A model generated the notes under the pieces. The model was not told the DNA's origin and did not search any database. It saw nothing but the letters and a program-made list of their open reading frames with translations. 64,000 bases of DNA from Wolinella sp963540505 (GTDB lineage Bacteria > Campylobacterota > Campylobacteria > Campylobacterales > Helicobacteraceae), in the NCBI GenBank assembly GCA_963540505.1, contig CAUTMV010000009.1:1-64000 (forward strand), read 5' to 3'. Of the stretch, positions 23,856-33,147 are shown one piece after another. The position numbers and the translations under genes are program-made. Positions within the stretch are counted from its first letter, which is position 1. Every line of letters begins with the position of its first letter.

Positions 23856-24491
23856 ATGGGGGAGGAGGGGCTTAGTTTACGCTCGCAAGCGCGCTATGAG
23901 AAGATTCTCAATGTTGCTTTTGAGCTCTTTTTGGAGCATGGTTTTGAGAAAACGAGCGTCAATGAGATTGTGCGACGTGCGGGCGGCTCGCTATCGACGC
24001 TCTATAAGTTTTTTAGCACTAAAGAGAAGCTCTTTGAAGCGGCGTTGGTGCGAGAATTCAGGACGACTTTTGCGGAGCTTGAGGAGATTAGGCTTTCAGA
24101 AAAGAGTATCGAAGGATTCCTGCGACGATTTGGTAGGCGATTTTTTGAAGTGATTTGCGACAGCAAAGCCATTGCCCTCTCTCGCGTGATTATATCCGAG
24201 GGAGGTCGCTACGAGGGCAAGCTGGGCAAGATATTTTATGAGTGCGGGCATGAGAGTGTGCAGAGGGTGATTGAGGAATTTTTGCGCGCGCAACAGCAGG
24301 CAGGGAAGATCGCGCAGGATATTGACGTCTCTCTTGCGGCTTTACGCTTCATTCATTTAGTGATTGAGCCTTATTATTTTTGTTCTCTTACGATGGGTGC
24401 GCCGCTAGATTTCACGCCAAAAGAGCAGCAAAAAATTGTCGATGAGGCGGTTAGGATTTTTTTGTATGGCGTGCGGTGCGGGATAAAGTGA
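23856..24491 (+). CDS. TetR-family repressor of the adjacent RND pump
   Basis: Protein of 211 aa. The N-terminal HTH is textbook TetR/AcrR: ARYEKILNVAFELFLEHGFEKTSVNEIVRRAGGSLS followed by TLYKFFSTKEKLFEA, within residues 8-55. The remaining helical domain would bind the inducer, typically a drug or bile salt. It lies directly upstream of a three-gene RND efflux pump, the arrangement of cmeR-cmeABC in Campylobacter. Palindromes before this gene and before the pump genes share GTAATG half-sites. Confidence 0.9.
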   Translation: MGEEGLSLRSQARYEKILNVAFELFLEHGFEKTSVNEIVRRAGGSLSTLYKFFSTKEKLFEAALVREFRTTFAELEEIRLSEKSIEGFLRRFGRRFFEVICDSKAIALSRVIISEGGRYEGKLGKIFYECGHESVQRVIEEFLRAQQQAGKIAQDIDVSLAALRFIHLVIEPYYFCSLTMGAPLDFTPKEQQKIVDEAVRIFLYGVRCGIK

Positions 24492-24512
24492 GTTTGAGCG
24501 CAAAATTTAAAA

Positions 24513-24535
24513 ATGTAATGTATACTACACTACAT
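24513..24535. promoter_or_regulatory. candidate TetR operator upstream of the pump genes
   Basis: ATGTAATGTA-TAC-TACACTACAT is an inverted repeat with nine of ten arm positions matching. It lies 48 bases before the adaptor-protein ATG, between tetR and the pump. The left arm shares GTAATG with the palindrome at the tetR promoter. It has the size and layout of the CmeR operator, but binding is inferred. Confidence 0.65.
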
Positions 24536-24583
24536 GAATTAAGCAAGACAAAAAGAGTGAAACTTTTCAAAGGAGCAGATTTT

Positions 24584-25741
24584 ATGACAAAAGATTGGAT
24601 AAAAAAGAGCGTCATTTTGATGCTTGGATTACTCTTGGCGGGGTGCTCTGGTGGAGAGCAATCAAAAAGCTCTCAAGCCGCTCCTAATGGTGCCGGAAGC
24701 ATGCCTCCCGCGCATGTTGATGTGCGGAGCGTGAAGCTTAGGGCGATTCCCGTTACGCTTGAGTATCCCGCGCGGGTGCGGAGTGTGCAGCGGGTTGAGG
24801 TGCGCGCGAAGGTCAATGGGACGATTCTTAAAAAGCACTACACCGAGGGCGCGATGGTGCGTGAGGGCGAGTTGCTCTTTAGTCTTGACTCATCAAAATT
24901 CCGAGCCGCGGCTAATCAGGCGAGTGCGCGCGTAGGAGTGCAAGAGGCGATTTTTAGGCAGAGTGAGCGCGAATGGAAGCGCATGGAGCAGCTTTTTGCA
25001 GATGGGGTAGCGAGCGAGAAAGAGCGCGATGATACCCTTGCGAGCTATGAGATGGCGCGTGCGAACCTCACCAGCGCGCAAGCGGCACATAAGAGCGCGC
25101 AAATTGACCTTAGCTACACCTCGATTGTTGCGCCAAGCAGTGGCGTGGCGGGGCAGAAGCTCAAAGACGTGGGCGCGTATGTGGGCGGGAGCGATACGCT
25201 TTTGACGACCATTACGCAGCTTGATCCCATCCACGTGGAGTTTGCGATTCCCGATTTTGAGCAGTTGAGGCAAAATTACGCTCTTGCAAAGGGGGATTGG
25301 AAGAATCTCTCCGAGAGTGGGGCTTTGAGGGCGAGAATCGTCTCTAAAAACGGTGCAATGTATCCTGAGAGCGGAATCATCGATTTCACCGATAGCGTGA
25401 TTGATGAGAAGATTGGGAGCACGCACGCAAGGGCGTTGTTTAAAAATAGCGACCATGTTCTTTTGCCCGGGCAGTTTGTGCGTGTGAGAATCGAGGGAAT
25501 CGTGCGTCAAAAAGCGACTACGATTCCCCAAGAGGCTCTGTTGCAAAATGGAACGATGAAGCTCGTCTATATCGTGAGTGATGGTAAAGTAGCTGTGAGA
25601 CCCGTAGAGGTGGAGCTTTCCGCGGATAATACCAAAGAATTCGTCATCACTAGAGGGCTCGCAGAGGGCGATTTGGTCATTACGAGCAATATCATGAAAA
25701 TACGCCCGGATGCGAGCGTGCAAATTGATAGGAGAGATTGA
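24584..25741 (+). CDS. RND efflux periplasmic adaptor (CmeA/AcrA type)
   Basis: Protein of 385 aa. A lipoprotein signal ends in LLAGC, so the mature protein is anchored to the inner membrane by acylated Cys. It has the membrane-fusion-protein order: biotinyl-lipoyl half (VRAKVNGTILKKHYTEGAMV), alpha-helical hairpin (about residues 110-180), second lipoyl half (TSIVAPSSGVAGQ), beta-barrel and membrane-proximal domain. It links the inner-membrane pump to the outer-membrane channel. The ORF is open to 24476, but AAAGGAG before the ATG at 24584 and the signal peptide fix the start. The pump gene overlaps by one base. Confidence 0.92.
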   Translation: MTKDWIKKSVILMLGLLLAGCSGGEQSKSSQAAPNGAGSMPPAHVDVRSVKLRAIPVTLEYPARVRSVQRVEVRAKVNGTILKKHYTEGAMVREGELLFSLDSSKFRAAANQASARVGVQEAIFRQSEREWKRMEQLFADGVASEKERDDTLASYEMARANLTSAQAAHKSAQIDLSYTSIVAPSSGVAGQKLKDVGAYVGGSDTLLTTITQLDPIHVEFAIPDFEQLRQNYALAKGDWKNLSESGALRARIVSKNGAMYPESGIIDFTDSVIDEKIGSTHARALFKNSDHVLLPGQFVRVRIEGIVRQKATTIPQEALLQNGTMKLVYIVSDGKVAVRPVEVELSADNTKEFVITRGLAEGDLVITSNIMKIRPDASVQIDRRD

Positions 25742-28700
25742 TGTTCTCCAAATTTTTTATTGAGCGACCCATATTTGCGTCAGTCATTTCGATTATTATT
25801 GTTTTGGCGGGGTTAGTTGCCATTGAGACGCTTCCCGTGGAGGAGTATCCGCAAGTCATACCTCCGCAAGTGCAGGTCTCTGCGATCTATCCTGGAGCGA
25901 GTGCGGAGACGATTGCTCAAGCGGTAAGCGCGCCTTTGGAGGAGCAGATTAACGGCGTGGATGGCATGATCTATATGTCCTCCACCGCTTCTGCATCCGG
26001 CTCGCTCAGTCTGAATATCTTTTTTGAAATCGGCACAGATCCCGATCAGGCGACTATTGATGTGAATAACCGAATCCAAGCTGCTTTGAGCGCATTGCCC
26101 GCTGAGGTGCAGCGGCAGGGTGTAATAGCAAGGAAACGCTCCTCAAGCATCCTTGAGGTCGTGGCGATGTATTCTTCAGACCCCGCGCATACGCCTATTT
26201 ACGTCTCCAACTACGCGCTCATCAATGTCGTTGATGACCTTAAGCGTATCAAAGGCGTGGGCGATGTGGTGCTTTTTGGCGGGAAGGATTACTCCATTAG
26301 AATTTGGCTCAAGCCCGATTTGCTCGCAAAATATTCCCTCACACCCAATGACATTGTCAGCGCGGTTAGAGAGCAGAATGCGCAATTTGCTACAGGGCAG
26401 ATCGGACAAGAGCCCATTGCAAACAAGCCGATGTTCACTTACACGATTACGACCAAAGGGCGAATGGCGAGTGCGGAGGAGTTTGGCGATATTATTTTGA
26501 GGGCGGATTCCCAAGGCGCGACGCTTCGACTAAGGGACGTGGCGACAGTGGAGCTGGGCTCGCAGTCTTACAGCTTTGATGCAAAGCTAAATGGCAAGCC
26601 CACGACGCCCATTGGGATTTTCATGCAATCGGGTGCAAATGCCCTAGAGGTCGCCGAGCTTGTGGGCGCGGAGATGGAGCGGCTTTCGCAGAAATTCCCC
26701 GCGGGTATGGCGTATGCGATTCCCTATGACACGACGAAATTTGTGCGAATCTCCATTCAAGAGGTCATTAAAACGTTTATTGAAGCGATGATTCTCGTCT
26801 CGCTCATCGTCTATCTCTTTTTACAAAATCTTCGCACGACGATTATTCCTATGCTTGCCGTGCCCGTTTCGATTATCGGGACATTTGCGGGAATGTATGC
26901 TATGGGATTCTCCATAAATCTCCTCACACTCTTTGGGCTGATTCTTGCGATAGGAATCGTCGTTGATGACGCGATTATCGTGATTGAAAACGTCGAGCGT
27001 ATCCACCGCACCGAGGGCTTATCGATTAAAGAGGCGACGATTAAAGCGATGGAGGAGGTTGCTGCGCCGGTTATTTCGATTGTTTTGGTGCTTGCGGCGG
27101 TATTTACTCCCATCTCGTTTATAGGGGGATTTGTTGGGCAGATGTATAAGCAATTTGCTATGACGATCGTCCTATCCGTAACGATTTCTGGATTTGTCGC
27201 GCTTACGCTCACGCCCGCGCTTTGCACGGTCTTTTTGAAGGAGCACAATTCCGAGCCTTTTTGGTTTGTGAGGAAGTTTAATGAACTTTTTGACTTCTCT
27301 ACGCAGCTCTTTACTCAGGGCGTTCGCTTGGTCATTCGCTATGTTTTGTTGAGCTTCCTTTTAGTCGCGGGAATCATCGCTGTCTCTTATGAGCTTTTTA
27401 GACATACGCCAACTTCACTCGTGCCCGCAGAAGATAAGGGGACGATTTTGGTGTTAGGTTATTTGCCTCCCGCATCGGCTTTGCACCGCACATCAGCACT
27501 GATGGATAATGTCTATGCGACGCTTTCTCAAGATCCTAATATCGATCAGGTCATCACTTTTGCCGGGCTTGATCTGCTCTCTTTCTCGATGAAAAGCGAC
27601 GCAGGAGTGGGGTTTGTTCAGCTTGCGGACTGGAAAGATCGAACGCTTTTAAAGCAACATGCTCAAATGCTTGCACAAGGCTATACTAGGAGATTCTTCC
27701 TCAATAAAGACGGCTATGTGCTCGTGGTAAATCCACCTCCCATTATGGGACTTAGTCTCACGGGCGGATTTAGTATGTATATACAGAATCGCACGGGTAG
27801 CAGCTATGAAGAGCTGAATAAATATGTTACGCAAGTTATCGCTAAAGCATCGCAGCGTCCGGAGCTTACGGGTATGCGCACGACTCTTGATATGCGTGTG
27901 CCTCAATATAGCGTCACGCTGGATCGAGAGAAGGCAAAGGCACTCGGAATCCCGGTCTCAAATGTCTTTAACGCGATGCAATTAACCTTTGGAACGGGCT
28001 ATGTCAATGATTTTAGTATCTATGGACGCTCCTATCGGGTCTATATCCAGTCTGAGGGCGAATATCGCGAGGGAATCGAAGCCCTCAATCAGGTTTTTGT
28101 CCGCTCTGCAAGCGGTGAGATGGTGCCTTTGAGCTCGCTTCTCAGTTTTGAGCGCACCACGGGCGCGAGCGTGATTAACCGCTTCAATCTCTTCCCCGCA
28201 GCCAAAGTAATCGGTGAGCCTAAAGTGGGCTATACCTCAGGCGATGCGTTGCGTGCAATTGAAGAGGTGGCAAACGAAGTTCTTCCCAGCGGATATACGA
28301 TTGCGTGGGAGGGGGCATCTTATCAGGAAAAAGAGATGAGCGGGACAGGGGTGCAGGCGTTTGTTTTTGCGCTGATTTTTGTTTTCTTGATTCTTGCGGC
28401 GCAATATGAGCGGTGGCTCATGCCTCTAGCGGTTATTACCGCCGTGCCTTTTGCGATTTTTGGAGCGATTACGGCGACGTGGCTTCGCGGACTTAGTAAC
28501 GACATCTATTTTCAGATCGGATTAATCATGCTCATCGGACTCTCCGCGAAGAATGCCATTTTGATTGTGGAATTTGCTATGCAAAAGCGGGAATCGGGCA
28601 TGGGAATCATCGAGGCGAGTCTTGAGGCGGCGAGGTTGCGTTTTCGCCCGATTGTCATGACTTCGCTTGCTTTTACCATTGGGGTGATTCCTCTGGCATT

Positions 28701-28866
28701 AAGCAGCGGTGCAGGGGCGGCAAGTCGCCATGCGATTGGCACGGGCGTCATTGGCGGAATGCTCGCTGCAACGACGATTGCAATCTTCTTTGTCCCGCTC
28801 TTTTATGTCCTACTGGAGCGACTAAACGGATACATCAGAGGAAATCAACCTAAGGAGAGATACTAA
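25741..28866 (+). CDS. RND multidrug efflux pump, inner-membrane subunit (CmeB/AcrB type)
   Basis: Protein of 1041 aa, normal for the HAE-1 family. Twelve membrane helices and two large periplasmic loops are evident. IERPIFASVISIII opens the first helix; GIVVDDAIIVIENVERI near residue 404 contains the paired Asp of the proton relay; FTPISFIGGFVGQMY follows; and LIGLSAKNAILIVEFA in the second half carries the conserved Lys. It drives drug/proton antiport as a trimer with the adaptor and outer-membrane channel encoded on either side. ATG at 25741 follows AGGAGAG and overlaps the adaptor stop by one base. Confidence 0.95.
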   Translation: MFSKFFIERPIFASVISIIIVLAGLVAIETLPVEEYPQVIPPQVQVSAIYPGASAETIAQAVSAPLEEQINGVDGMIYMSSTASASGSLSLNIFFEIGTDPDQATIDVNNRIQAALSALPAEVQRQGVIARKRSSSILEVVAMYSSDPAHTPIYVSNYALINVVDDLKRIKGVGDVVLFGGKDYSIRIWLKPDLLAKYSLTPNDIVSAVREQNAQFATGQIGQEPIANKPMFTYTITTKGRMASAEEFGDIILRADSQGATLRLRDVATVELGSQSYSFDAKLNGKPTTPIGIFMQSGANALEVAELVGAEMERLSQKFPAGMAYAIPYDTTKFVRISIQEVIKTFIEAMILVSLIVYLFLQNLRTTIIPMLAVPVSIIGTFAGMYAMGFSINLLTLFGLILAIGIVVDDAIIVIENVERIHRTEGLSIKEATIKAMEEVAAPVISIVLVLAAVFTPISFIGGFVGQMYKQFAMTIVLSVTISGFVALTLTPALCTVFLKEHNSEPFWFVRKFNELFDFSTQLFTQGVRLVIRYVLLSFLLVAGIIAVSYELFRHTPTSLVPAEDKGTILVLGYLPPASALHRTSALMDNVYATLSQDPNIDQVITFAGLDLLSFSMKSDAGVGFVQLADWKDRTLLKQHAQMLAQGYTRRFFLNKDGYVLVVNPPPIMGLSLTGGFSMYIQNRTGSSYEELNKYVTQVIAKASQRPELTGMRTTLDMRVPQYSVTLDREKAKALGIPVSNVFNAMQLTFGTGYVNDFSIYGRSYRVYIQSEGEYREGIEALNQVFVRSASGEMVPLSSLLSFERTTGASVINRFNLFPAAKVIGEPKVGYTSGDALRAIEEVANEVLPSGYTIAWEGASYQEKEMSGTGVQAFVFALIFVFLILAAQYERWLMPLAVITAVPFAIFGAITATWLRGLSNDIYFQIGLIMLIGLSAKNAILIVEFAMQKRESGMGIIEASLEAARLRFRPIVMTSLAFTIGVIPLALSSGAGAASRHAIGTGVIGGMLAATTIAIFFVPLFYVLLERLNGYIRGNQPKERY

Positions 28867-30257
28867 TGCGTAGCATAGTCGCAATCATATTCGGAGGAAT
28901 CCTCCTTGCAGGCTGCTCGATGAGTCCGAAGCTCAAGGTTGAGCCCATCGCGCTTCCTCTAGCGAGTGCGAGCTCTTATGTCATTGATAAGGAGTGGTGG
29001 AGAGGTTTTGGCGATCCCGTCTTAGAGGAGCTTATTAGCGAGGCTTTGAAGCACAATAGCGATCTTTTAAAGGCAGCGAGCAATATTTCACTCGCGCGTG
29101 CGACTTTGGGCGGGAGTAGCGCGGAACGTTATCCACGGCTAGGAATCGAAAGCTCAGCAATGCGCAGAGAGAGTAGCAAAGAGAGCTTCCCCAAAGGAAG
29201 TGGCGGGGTGGCTTATAATAACTTCTCCCTTAGCGGTGTGCTCAGTTTTGAGCTTGATTTGTGGGGGCGATTGCGCGATACCAAGCGCGCGAATGAGGCT
29301 CTTTTGCATGCCAATGAAGCGATTTTTGAGACCATCAGATTAGCCCTTGCTTCAGGTGTGGCGGAGAGCTATTTTGGGCTTTTGACGCTTAGAGAGCAGT
29401 GCCAAATTTTGCGCGAGAGCGTCGATTCGTATCAAAAGAGCTATGATTATCGCCTTAAGCAGTTTAGTGTCGGTGCGATTAGCGAGATTGTTTTGGAGCA
29501 ATCACACGTTCAGCTAGAGAGCGCGAAAGCGAGCCTCTATGCCTATGAGCGTCAGGAATCCGAAGCAAAAACCGCCCTCTCTATCCTCCTAGGGCGCACG
29601 CCCAAGGAGATTGTGGAATCGGATTTCACGCTCTCTGAGGTGATTCCGAATATTCCTGAAGTTCCGGAAGGAATCCCTTCGGATTTGCTGGAGCGGCGAG
29701 CGGATATTAAGAGTGCGTATGAGAGGCTGAAAGCGACGAATTATTCTATCGGAGTCGCACGCTCACGCTACTTTCCTACTATTTCGCTCTCAAGTGCTTT
29801 TGGTTATCAGAGCGCGGAGCTAAGTAGCCTTGTGTCGCGTCCTGCGCAGACATGGAGTGTGGGTGGGAATCTCGCCGCGCCCTTAGTGGATTTTGGGCGC
29901 ACGGGCGCACGCGTAGATAGTGCAAAAGCGCAAAAAGAGAGTGCAGAGATTGATTATATTGCGACGATTCGCAGGGCATTTGGAGAAGTGAAGGACGCGC
30001 TCAATCGTCGAGAAGTCGCCCATAAGAGGCTCAGTGCCCTAAGCGCGCAAGCTAAAGCTCAAGCGCGCGTTTTGCAGATTGCGGAGAAACGCTTTGATAG
30101 CGGATATTCAAGCCACCTCGAGCTTTTAGACGCGCAGCGCCATGACCTCTCCGTGAAGCTTAGCCTAAGTGCCGTGAAGCTTGAAAACCTTGCCGCTATT
30201 ATTACGCTTTATAAGGCTTTAGGCGGGGGTTGGAGCGATGAGCACGCTGAGGAGTAG
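28866..30257 (+). CDS. outer-membrane efflux channel lipoprotein (CmeC/OprM type)
   Basis: Protein of 463 aa. Lipobox LLAGC at residues 13-17 indicates N-terminal acylation, as in OprM and CmeC. WWRGFGDPVLEELISEAL near residue 45 is a conserved start of the NodT/OprM family, and two repeats of long helices with short beta segments follow (for example FELDLWGRL and PTISLSSAFGYQS). It forms the trimeric outer-membrane duct of the pump. It overlaps the pump gene by one base (TAATG) and ends the operon. Confidence 0.93.
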   Translation: MRSIVAIIFGGILLAGCSMSPKLKVEPIALPLASASSYVIDKEWWRGFGDPVLEELISEALKHNSDLLKAASNISLARATLGGSSAERYPRLGIESSAMRRESSKESFPKGSGGVAYNNFSLSGVLSFELDLWGRLRDTKRANEALLHANEAIFETIRLALASGVAESYFGLLTLREQCQILRESVDSYQKSYDYRLKQFSVGAISEIVLEQSHVQLESAKASLYAYERQESEAKTALSILLGRTPKEIVESDFTLSEVIPNIPEVPEGIPSDLLERRADIKSAYERLKATNYSIGVARSRYFPTISLSSAFGYQSAELSSLVSRPAQTWSVGGNLAAPLVDFGRTGARVDSAKAQKESAEIDYIATIRRAFGEVKDALNRREVAHKRLSALSAQAKAQARVLQIAEKRFDSGYSSHLELLDAQRHDLSVKLSLSAVKLENLAAIITLYKALGGGWSDEHAEE

Positions 30258-30585
30258 CTACATTCTGAAGTCCATTTTCGCGCACCTTGGTTTTTGACGC
30301 AATTTTTGCCAAGTATGTGGCAATTGGGGAGTGTGGCGCGGGAGTTTAGCGAGCACGATTTGGCATGAACGATTTTTGCGAGGGTAATCCGTGCGGGATT
30401 CCTCGCCCTTTCTAATTCTCGCCTGATACCACGGGTGAGCAAACACGCAAATAAACACCATTTAAATATCTTCATTGATCACTTAATAATTCTTACGGTA
30501 TTATCCGCATGTTTATTCTGATCCTCTTCTATGTTAAAACAGCGGAGGTGCTGGCTTTTGAGAGCTTAATCCAAAGGGACACGAA
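30258..30585. other. intergenic, promoter region of a pilin gene
   Basis: These 328 bases between the efflux operon and the third pilin gene show no convincing coding frame. TATTAT at 30497-30502, in an AT-rich stretch, may be a -10 for the pilin, giving a leader of about 80 bases that includes GGCTTTTGAGAGCTTAATCC, similar to the leaders of the other pilins. No strong terminator is visible after the pump operon. Confidence 0.45.
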
Positions 30586-31104
30586 ATGAAACGACAGGCT
30601 TTTACAATGATAGAAATCGTTTTTATTGTTATTATTTTAGGGATTTTAGCAGCGATTGCGATTCCTAAAATATCCGCAAGCCGATCAGACGCGAAAGTTG
30701 TCGCCCTTAGACAAGACATTGCAACGATCACCCAAGCACTTACTGCGATGGTCGTCTCTCAGGGGCGATACCTGCGACCCGACGCCACGGATCTTTGGGG
30801 CAAATTCGCAACCTTTGGCGATATAGCGGCACTCAATCAAACGAATTGGAGCCCAGGGCCCAGTCGCGATTTTAACAACACATGGCACATCCACAGCCTC
30901 CTAGCCACCGATGGTTCGAGCACTAATGACTACGATTATGACAAAGCGTGCGTGGTCGCGGAGATCAATTTCGAAGATGACCGGTATGGCAAGCCCATGC
31001 CCGCGCTGGACATTGAGATTAGAGACAGCCCCTTGTGCAGGAAGATTGGGACACCGGGGAGCATGCGGATTCCTCTTGAGAATCGCGGAGTGAAGTGGGA
31101 TTAG
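30586..31104 (+). CDS. type IV pilin-like protein, group B (P3)
   Basis: Protein of 172 aa: leader MKRQA, FTMIE at the processing site with Glu +5, then a hydrophobic helix. It is most like the gene at 631 (shared ASRxDAKVVAxRQD and AMxxSxGR) and carries the same C-terminal pair of Cys, in KACVV and CRKIGTPG. Ala is at -1. It seems monocistronic, with 340 bases to the next pilin gene. As a likely substrate of PilD it belongs to the same pilus or pseudopilus system; its exact role is not evident. Confidence 0.88.
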   Translation: MKRQAFTMIEIVFIVIILGILAAIAIPKISASRSDAKVVALRQDIATITQALTAMVVSQGRYLRPDATDLWGKFATFGDIAALNQTNWSPGPSRDFNNTWHIHSLLATDGSSTNDYDYDKACVVAEINFEDDRYGKPMPALDIEIRDSPLCRKIGTPGSMRIPLENRGVKWD

Positions 31105-31444
31105 GAGTGCGTTTTCACCTCCGATTCCCCGTGCGCGGCATTTCCCTGCCTCGCGTGATTTTTGCATCGCTTCCCATGCGGGATCTCATTTTCTTCGCAC
31201 TTAGCCTCCCTTATCCGTGTGGATTCCCGCACTTCGCTTGATGATTTTTCGCACCCGATTCCTTGATTTTACCCCGATTTCATGCATTAAGATTCCTCGT
31301 ATCATCGGAGAGATGGATAAATTTATCTTTAATTTTTTATAACTTATTGATTGTTTAAGGTTTGGGGCGGTATCATTACTCACGTCTGAGCTCTACCCCG
31401 TAGGATGTGGTGTGGCTTTAGATAATTTATTCAAGGAGTTCGGA
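31105..31444. other. intergenic between pilin genes
   Basis: No coding frame is supported. A promoter is likely near the end: TTTAAG at 31348-31353 and GGGCGGTATCAT at 31362-31373, with TATCAT as -10, about 70 bases before the next ATG. The same TTTAAG-GGGCGGTATCAT layout recurs at 43124-43149 before the small flagellar-like gene, suggesting a shared promoter type. Confidence 0.45.
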
Positions 31445-31951
31445 ATGAAACGAAGCGGTTTTACGATGATTGAGCTCGTGTTTATCATTGTCATTCTAGG
31501 GATTTTGGCAGCGGTTGCGATCCCCAAAATGGCGGCAAGTCGAGAAGACGCGAAAGTCGTCTCTGTTCGACAGGACATCGAGACTATTACTCAAGCGATC
31601 CCTGCTATGGCGATGAGTCAGGGCGAATCTGCGGTTACAAAGTTTTCTGATGCGGTGGTGCTCACTCAGACTAACTGGGGTGTTAGCACACCTTCTGGCG
31701 GCACGCTTGCAGATGCGACGGCGGTTTACACTACCTATGCAGGAACGGGTGCAGCAGCAGCTACTGATGCAGCTACTTCATGCATGGCAATCTCTTTTAA
31801 ACAAGCACCCAAGCCTAGCAATGTCCCTGGAGTTGCTGATGAGCAGAGATATCTTGAGGTTAAAGTGAATGATCATGCAGGGTGCAACAGACTGGGAGTG
31901 CCTAACGATATGAATATCCCACTCTCCGGTCGAAGTATTCGATTTGAATAA
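31445..31951 (+). CDS. type IV pilin-like protein, group A (P4)
   Basis: Protein of 168 aa: leader MKRSG with the canonical Gly at -1, then FTMIE and a hydrophobic helix. It is the close paralogue of the gene at 109, sharing SREDAK, QDIETI, QAIPAMAMS, KFSDAV and TNWGV, plus Cys in SCMAISF and GCNRLGVP. A low-complexity Ala/Thr stretch near residues 97-111 differs from its paralogue and may be a variable surface loop. AAGGAG lies seven bases before the ATG; the frame is open to 31412. Two hairpins follow, the first including its last codons. Confidence 0.9.
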   Translation: MKRSGFTMIELVFIIVILGILAAVAIPKMAASREDAKVVSVRQDIETITQAIPAMAMSQGESAVTKFSDAVVLTQTNWGVSTPSGGTLADATAVYTTYAGTGAAAATDAATSCMAISFKQAPKPSNVPGVADEQRYLEVKVNDHAGCNRLGVPNDMNIPLSGRSIRFE

Positions 31952-31995
31952 AATCTGAATACTTCCTCTCTCCCCTCGCTTTCGCGGGGCGAGAG
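31933..31995 (+). terminator. tandem hairpins after the group A pilin gene
   Basis: The first stem pairs AAGTATTCGATTT (31933-31945) with AAATC-t-GAATACTT (31951-31964), 13 pairs with one bulged base, and spans the stop codon. The second pairs CTCTCCCCTCGC (31968-31979) with GCGGGGCGAGAG (31984-31995), ten of twelve positions. The following sequence is pyrimidine-rich rather than a clean T-run, so termination or mRNA 3'-end protection are both possible. Confidence 0.55.
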
Positions 31996-32604
31996 GATCC
32001 TCTCCTTTCTATCTTTCCACTCGTTTTCTTGATTTGACCGCTTTAGCTCGTGTCTTCGTGCGTCCCTTTAATTTTTTTTAAATTTCTGCTCTCTTTTGCT
32101 TTTTTGATTCTCGCGCGCCGCCTCGTTTTGGTGATTTACCTGATTCCTCTGCTCGCTTGCTTCTCTGTTTGCTTGGGGGTCAGGTGGTCAGGTTGCGCGC
32201 GAACTCTTTCGCTTTTTGTGCCTGTGTCCTTGTGATTTTGGCTTCTCGCCCCTTTTGTGTTCTGATTCTTAGCAGGATCGCTCCGTTTCGCTCCCGCGTT
32301 TAATCGCTTATGCCGCTTCTCGGGAGAGGGAATCTTTTGTCTGATTCAATGTGGGCGGGGCAGCCAAAACACTACTTCGATTCCTGCGCAGATAGCGAGA
32401 ATCCGCTGATTGAGAGAATCCGCCTTGTCTTGTTCCTGCGGGTGGCGATGATGTGCCTCTATCCTGCCTGCGTATTGCAAGAATCGCGCCGATTTTAATA
32501 TATTCATTTAAGAATTATTACAATATTATCACGTGCTTAGCCGATTCTCCCCGCGCTGGGGGGGGTAGGCAAATGGCTTTGATAAAGGCTCTAGGAGTTT
32601 TCAG
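31996..32604. other. long intergenic region with G8 tract before a pilin
   Basis: About 600 bases without a supported gene. Two short plus-strand frames (32050-32235 and 32310-32498) lack ribosome sites and look accidental. The region is pyrimidine-rich on the plus strand up to about 32290. TACAAT at 32519-32524 is a possible -10 for the next pilin, followed by a run of eight G at 32558-32565, 39 bases before its ATG, in the same relative place as the 18-G run of the first pilin. Confidence 0.5.
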
Positions 32605-33147
32605 ATGAAAAGACGTAGTTTTACGATGATTGAGCTCGTGTTTATCATAGTGATTTTGGGGCTTTTAGCCGCCATTGCGGTTCCTAAATTGTCGGGAAGT
32701 CGGACGGATGCAAAAGCTGTGCTCATCAAGCAGGACATTGCGACGATCACTCAGGCACTCGCTGCGCTGGTGATGGCTCAAGGGGGTTATGTGATAGAGA
32801 ACGTTCCGGGGCAAGGATTGGGGACGTTGGGCGTTAATAGTGAGATGATTGAGTTTGATCATGTGGGGGAGATCAATAGGGCGCATTGGAAGTCTTTCTT
32901 CCCCTACTTCGGCACGTCAACGCGCCACTACGGTCAGTATATTTACAGCACCCTTGCGACTGATGGCACAGAGGCAAATAGCGCAGATGCGGCGTGTGTT
33001 ACGATGAGAACGGAGCCTTTTTTAAACAGTGGAGGCCATACTACGTATAAGCTCGTAACGACCATCAAAGATTCGCCTGTGTGCAGGAAGATCGGAATAC
33101 CGGGCGTAGTGGAGACCCCGCTGGAGGGCGCGAGGGTAAAATTTTAA
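32605..33147 (+). CDS. type IV pilin-like protein, group B (P5)
   Basis: Protein of 180 aa: leader MKRRS, FTMIE, hydrophobic helix (LVFIIVILGLLAAIAVP). The C-terminal pair of Cys is in DAACVTM and CRKIGIPG, placing it with the genes at 631 and 30586. Ser precedes the cleavage point. TAGGAG lies about nine bases before the ATG. Its N-terminal DNA is very like that of the first pilin gene, and both have a G tract in the leader, so their regulation may be shared. Confidence 0.88.
   Translation: MKRRSFTMIELVFIIVILGLLAAIAVPKLSGSRTDAKAVLIKQDIATITQALAALVMAQGGYVIENVPGQGLGTLGVNSEMIEFDHVGEINRAHWKSFFPYFGTSTRHYGQYIYSTLATDGTEANSADAACVTMRTEPFLNSGGHTTYKLVTTIKDSPVCRKIGIPGVVETPLEGARVKF

Noticed and set aside
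30361..30390. Sigma-54 promoter before the third pilin (TGGCAT with TTTTTGC)
   Set aside because: The spacing between the two elements is too long for a -24/-12 promoter.
32050..32498. Two short plus-strand frames (61 and 62 codons) between pilin genes
   Set aside because: No ribosome site, no recognisable domain, and composition of non-coding pyrimidine-rich DNA.
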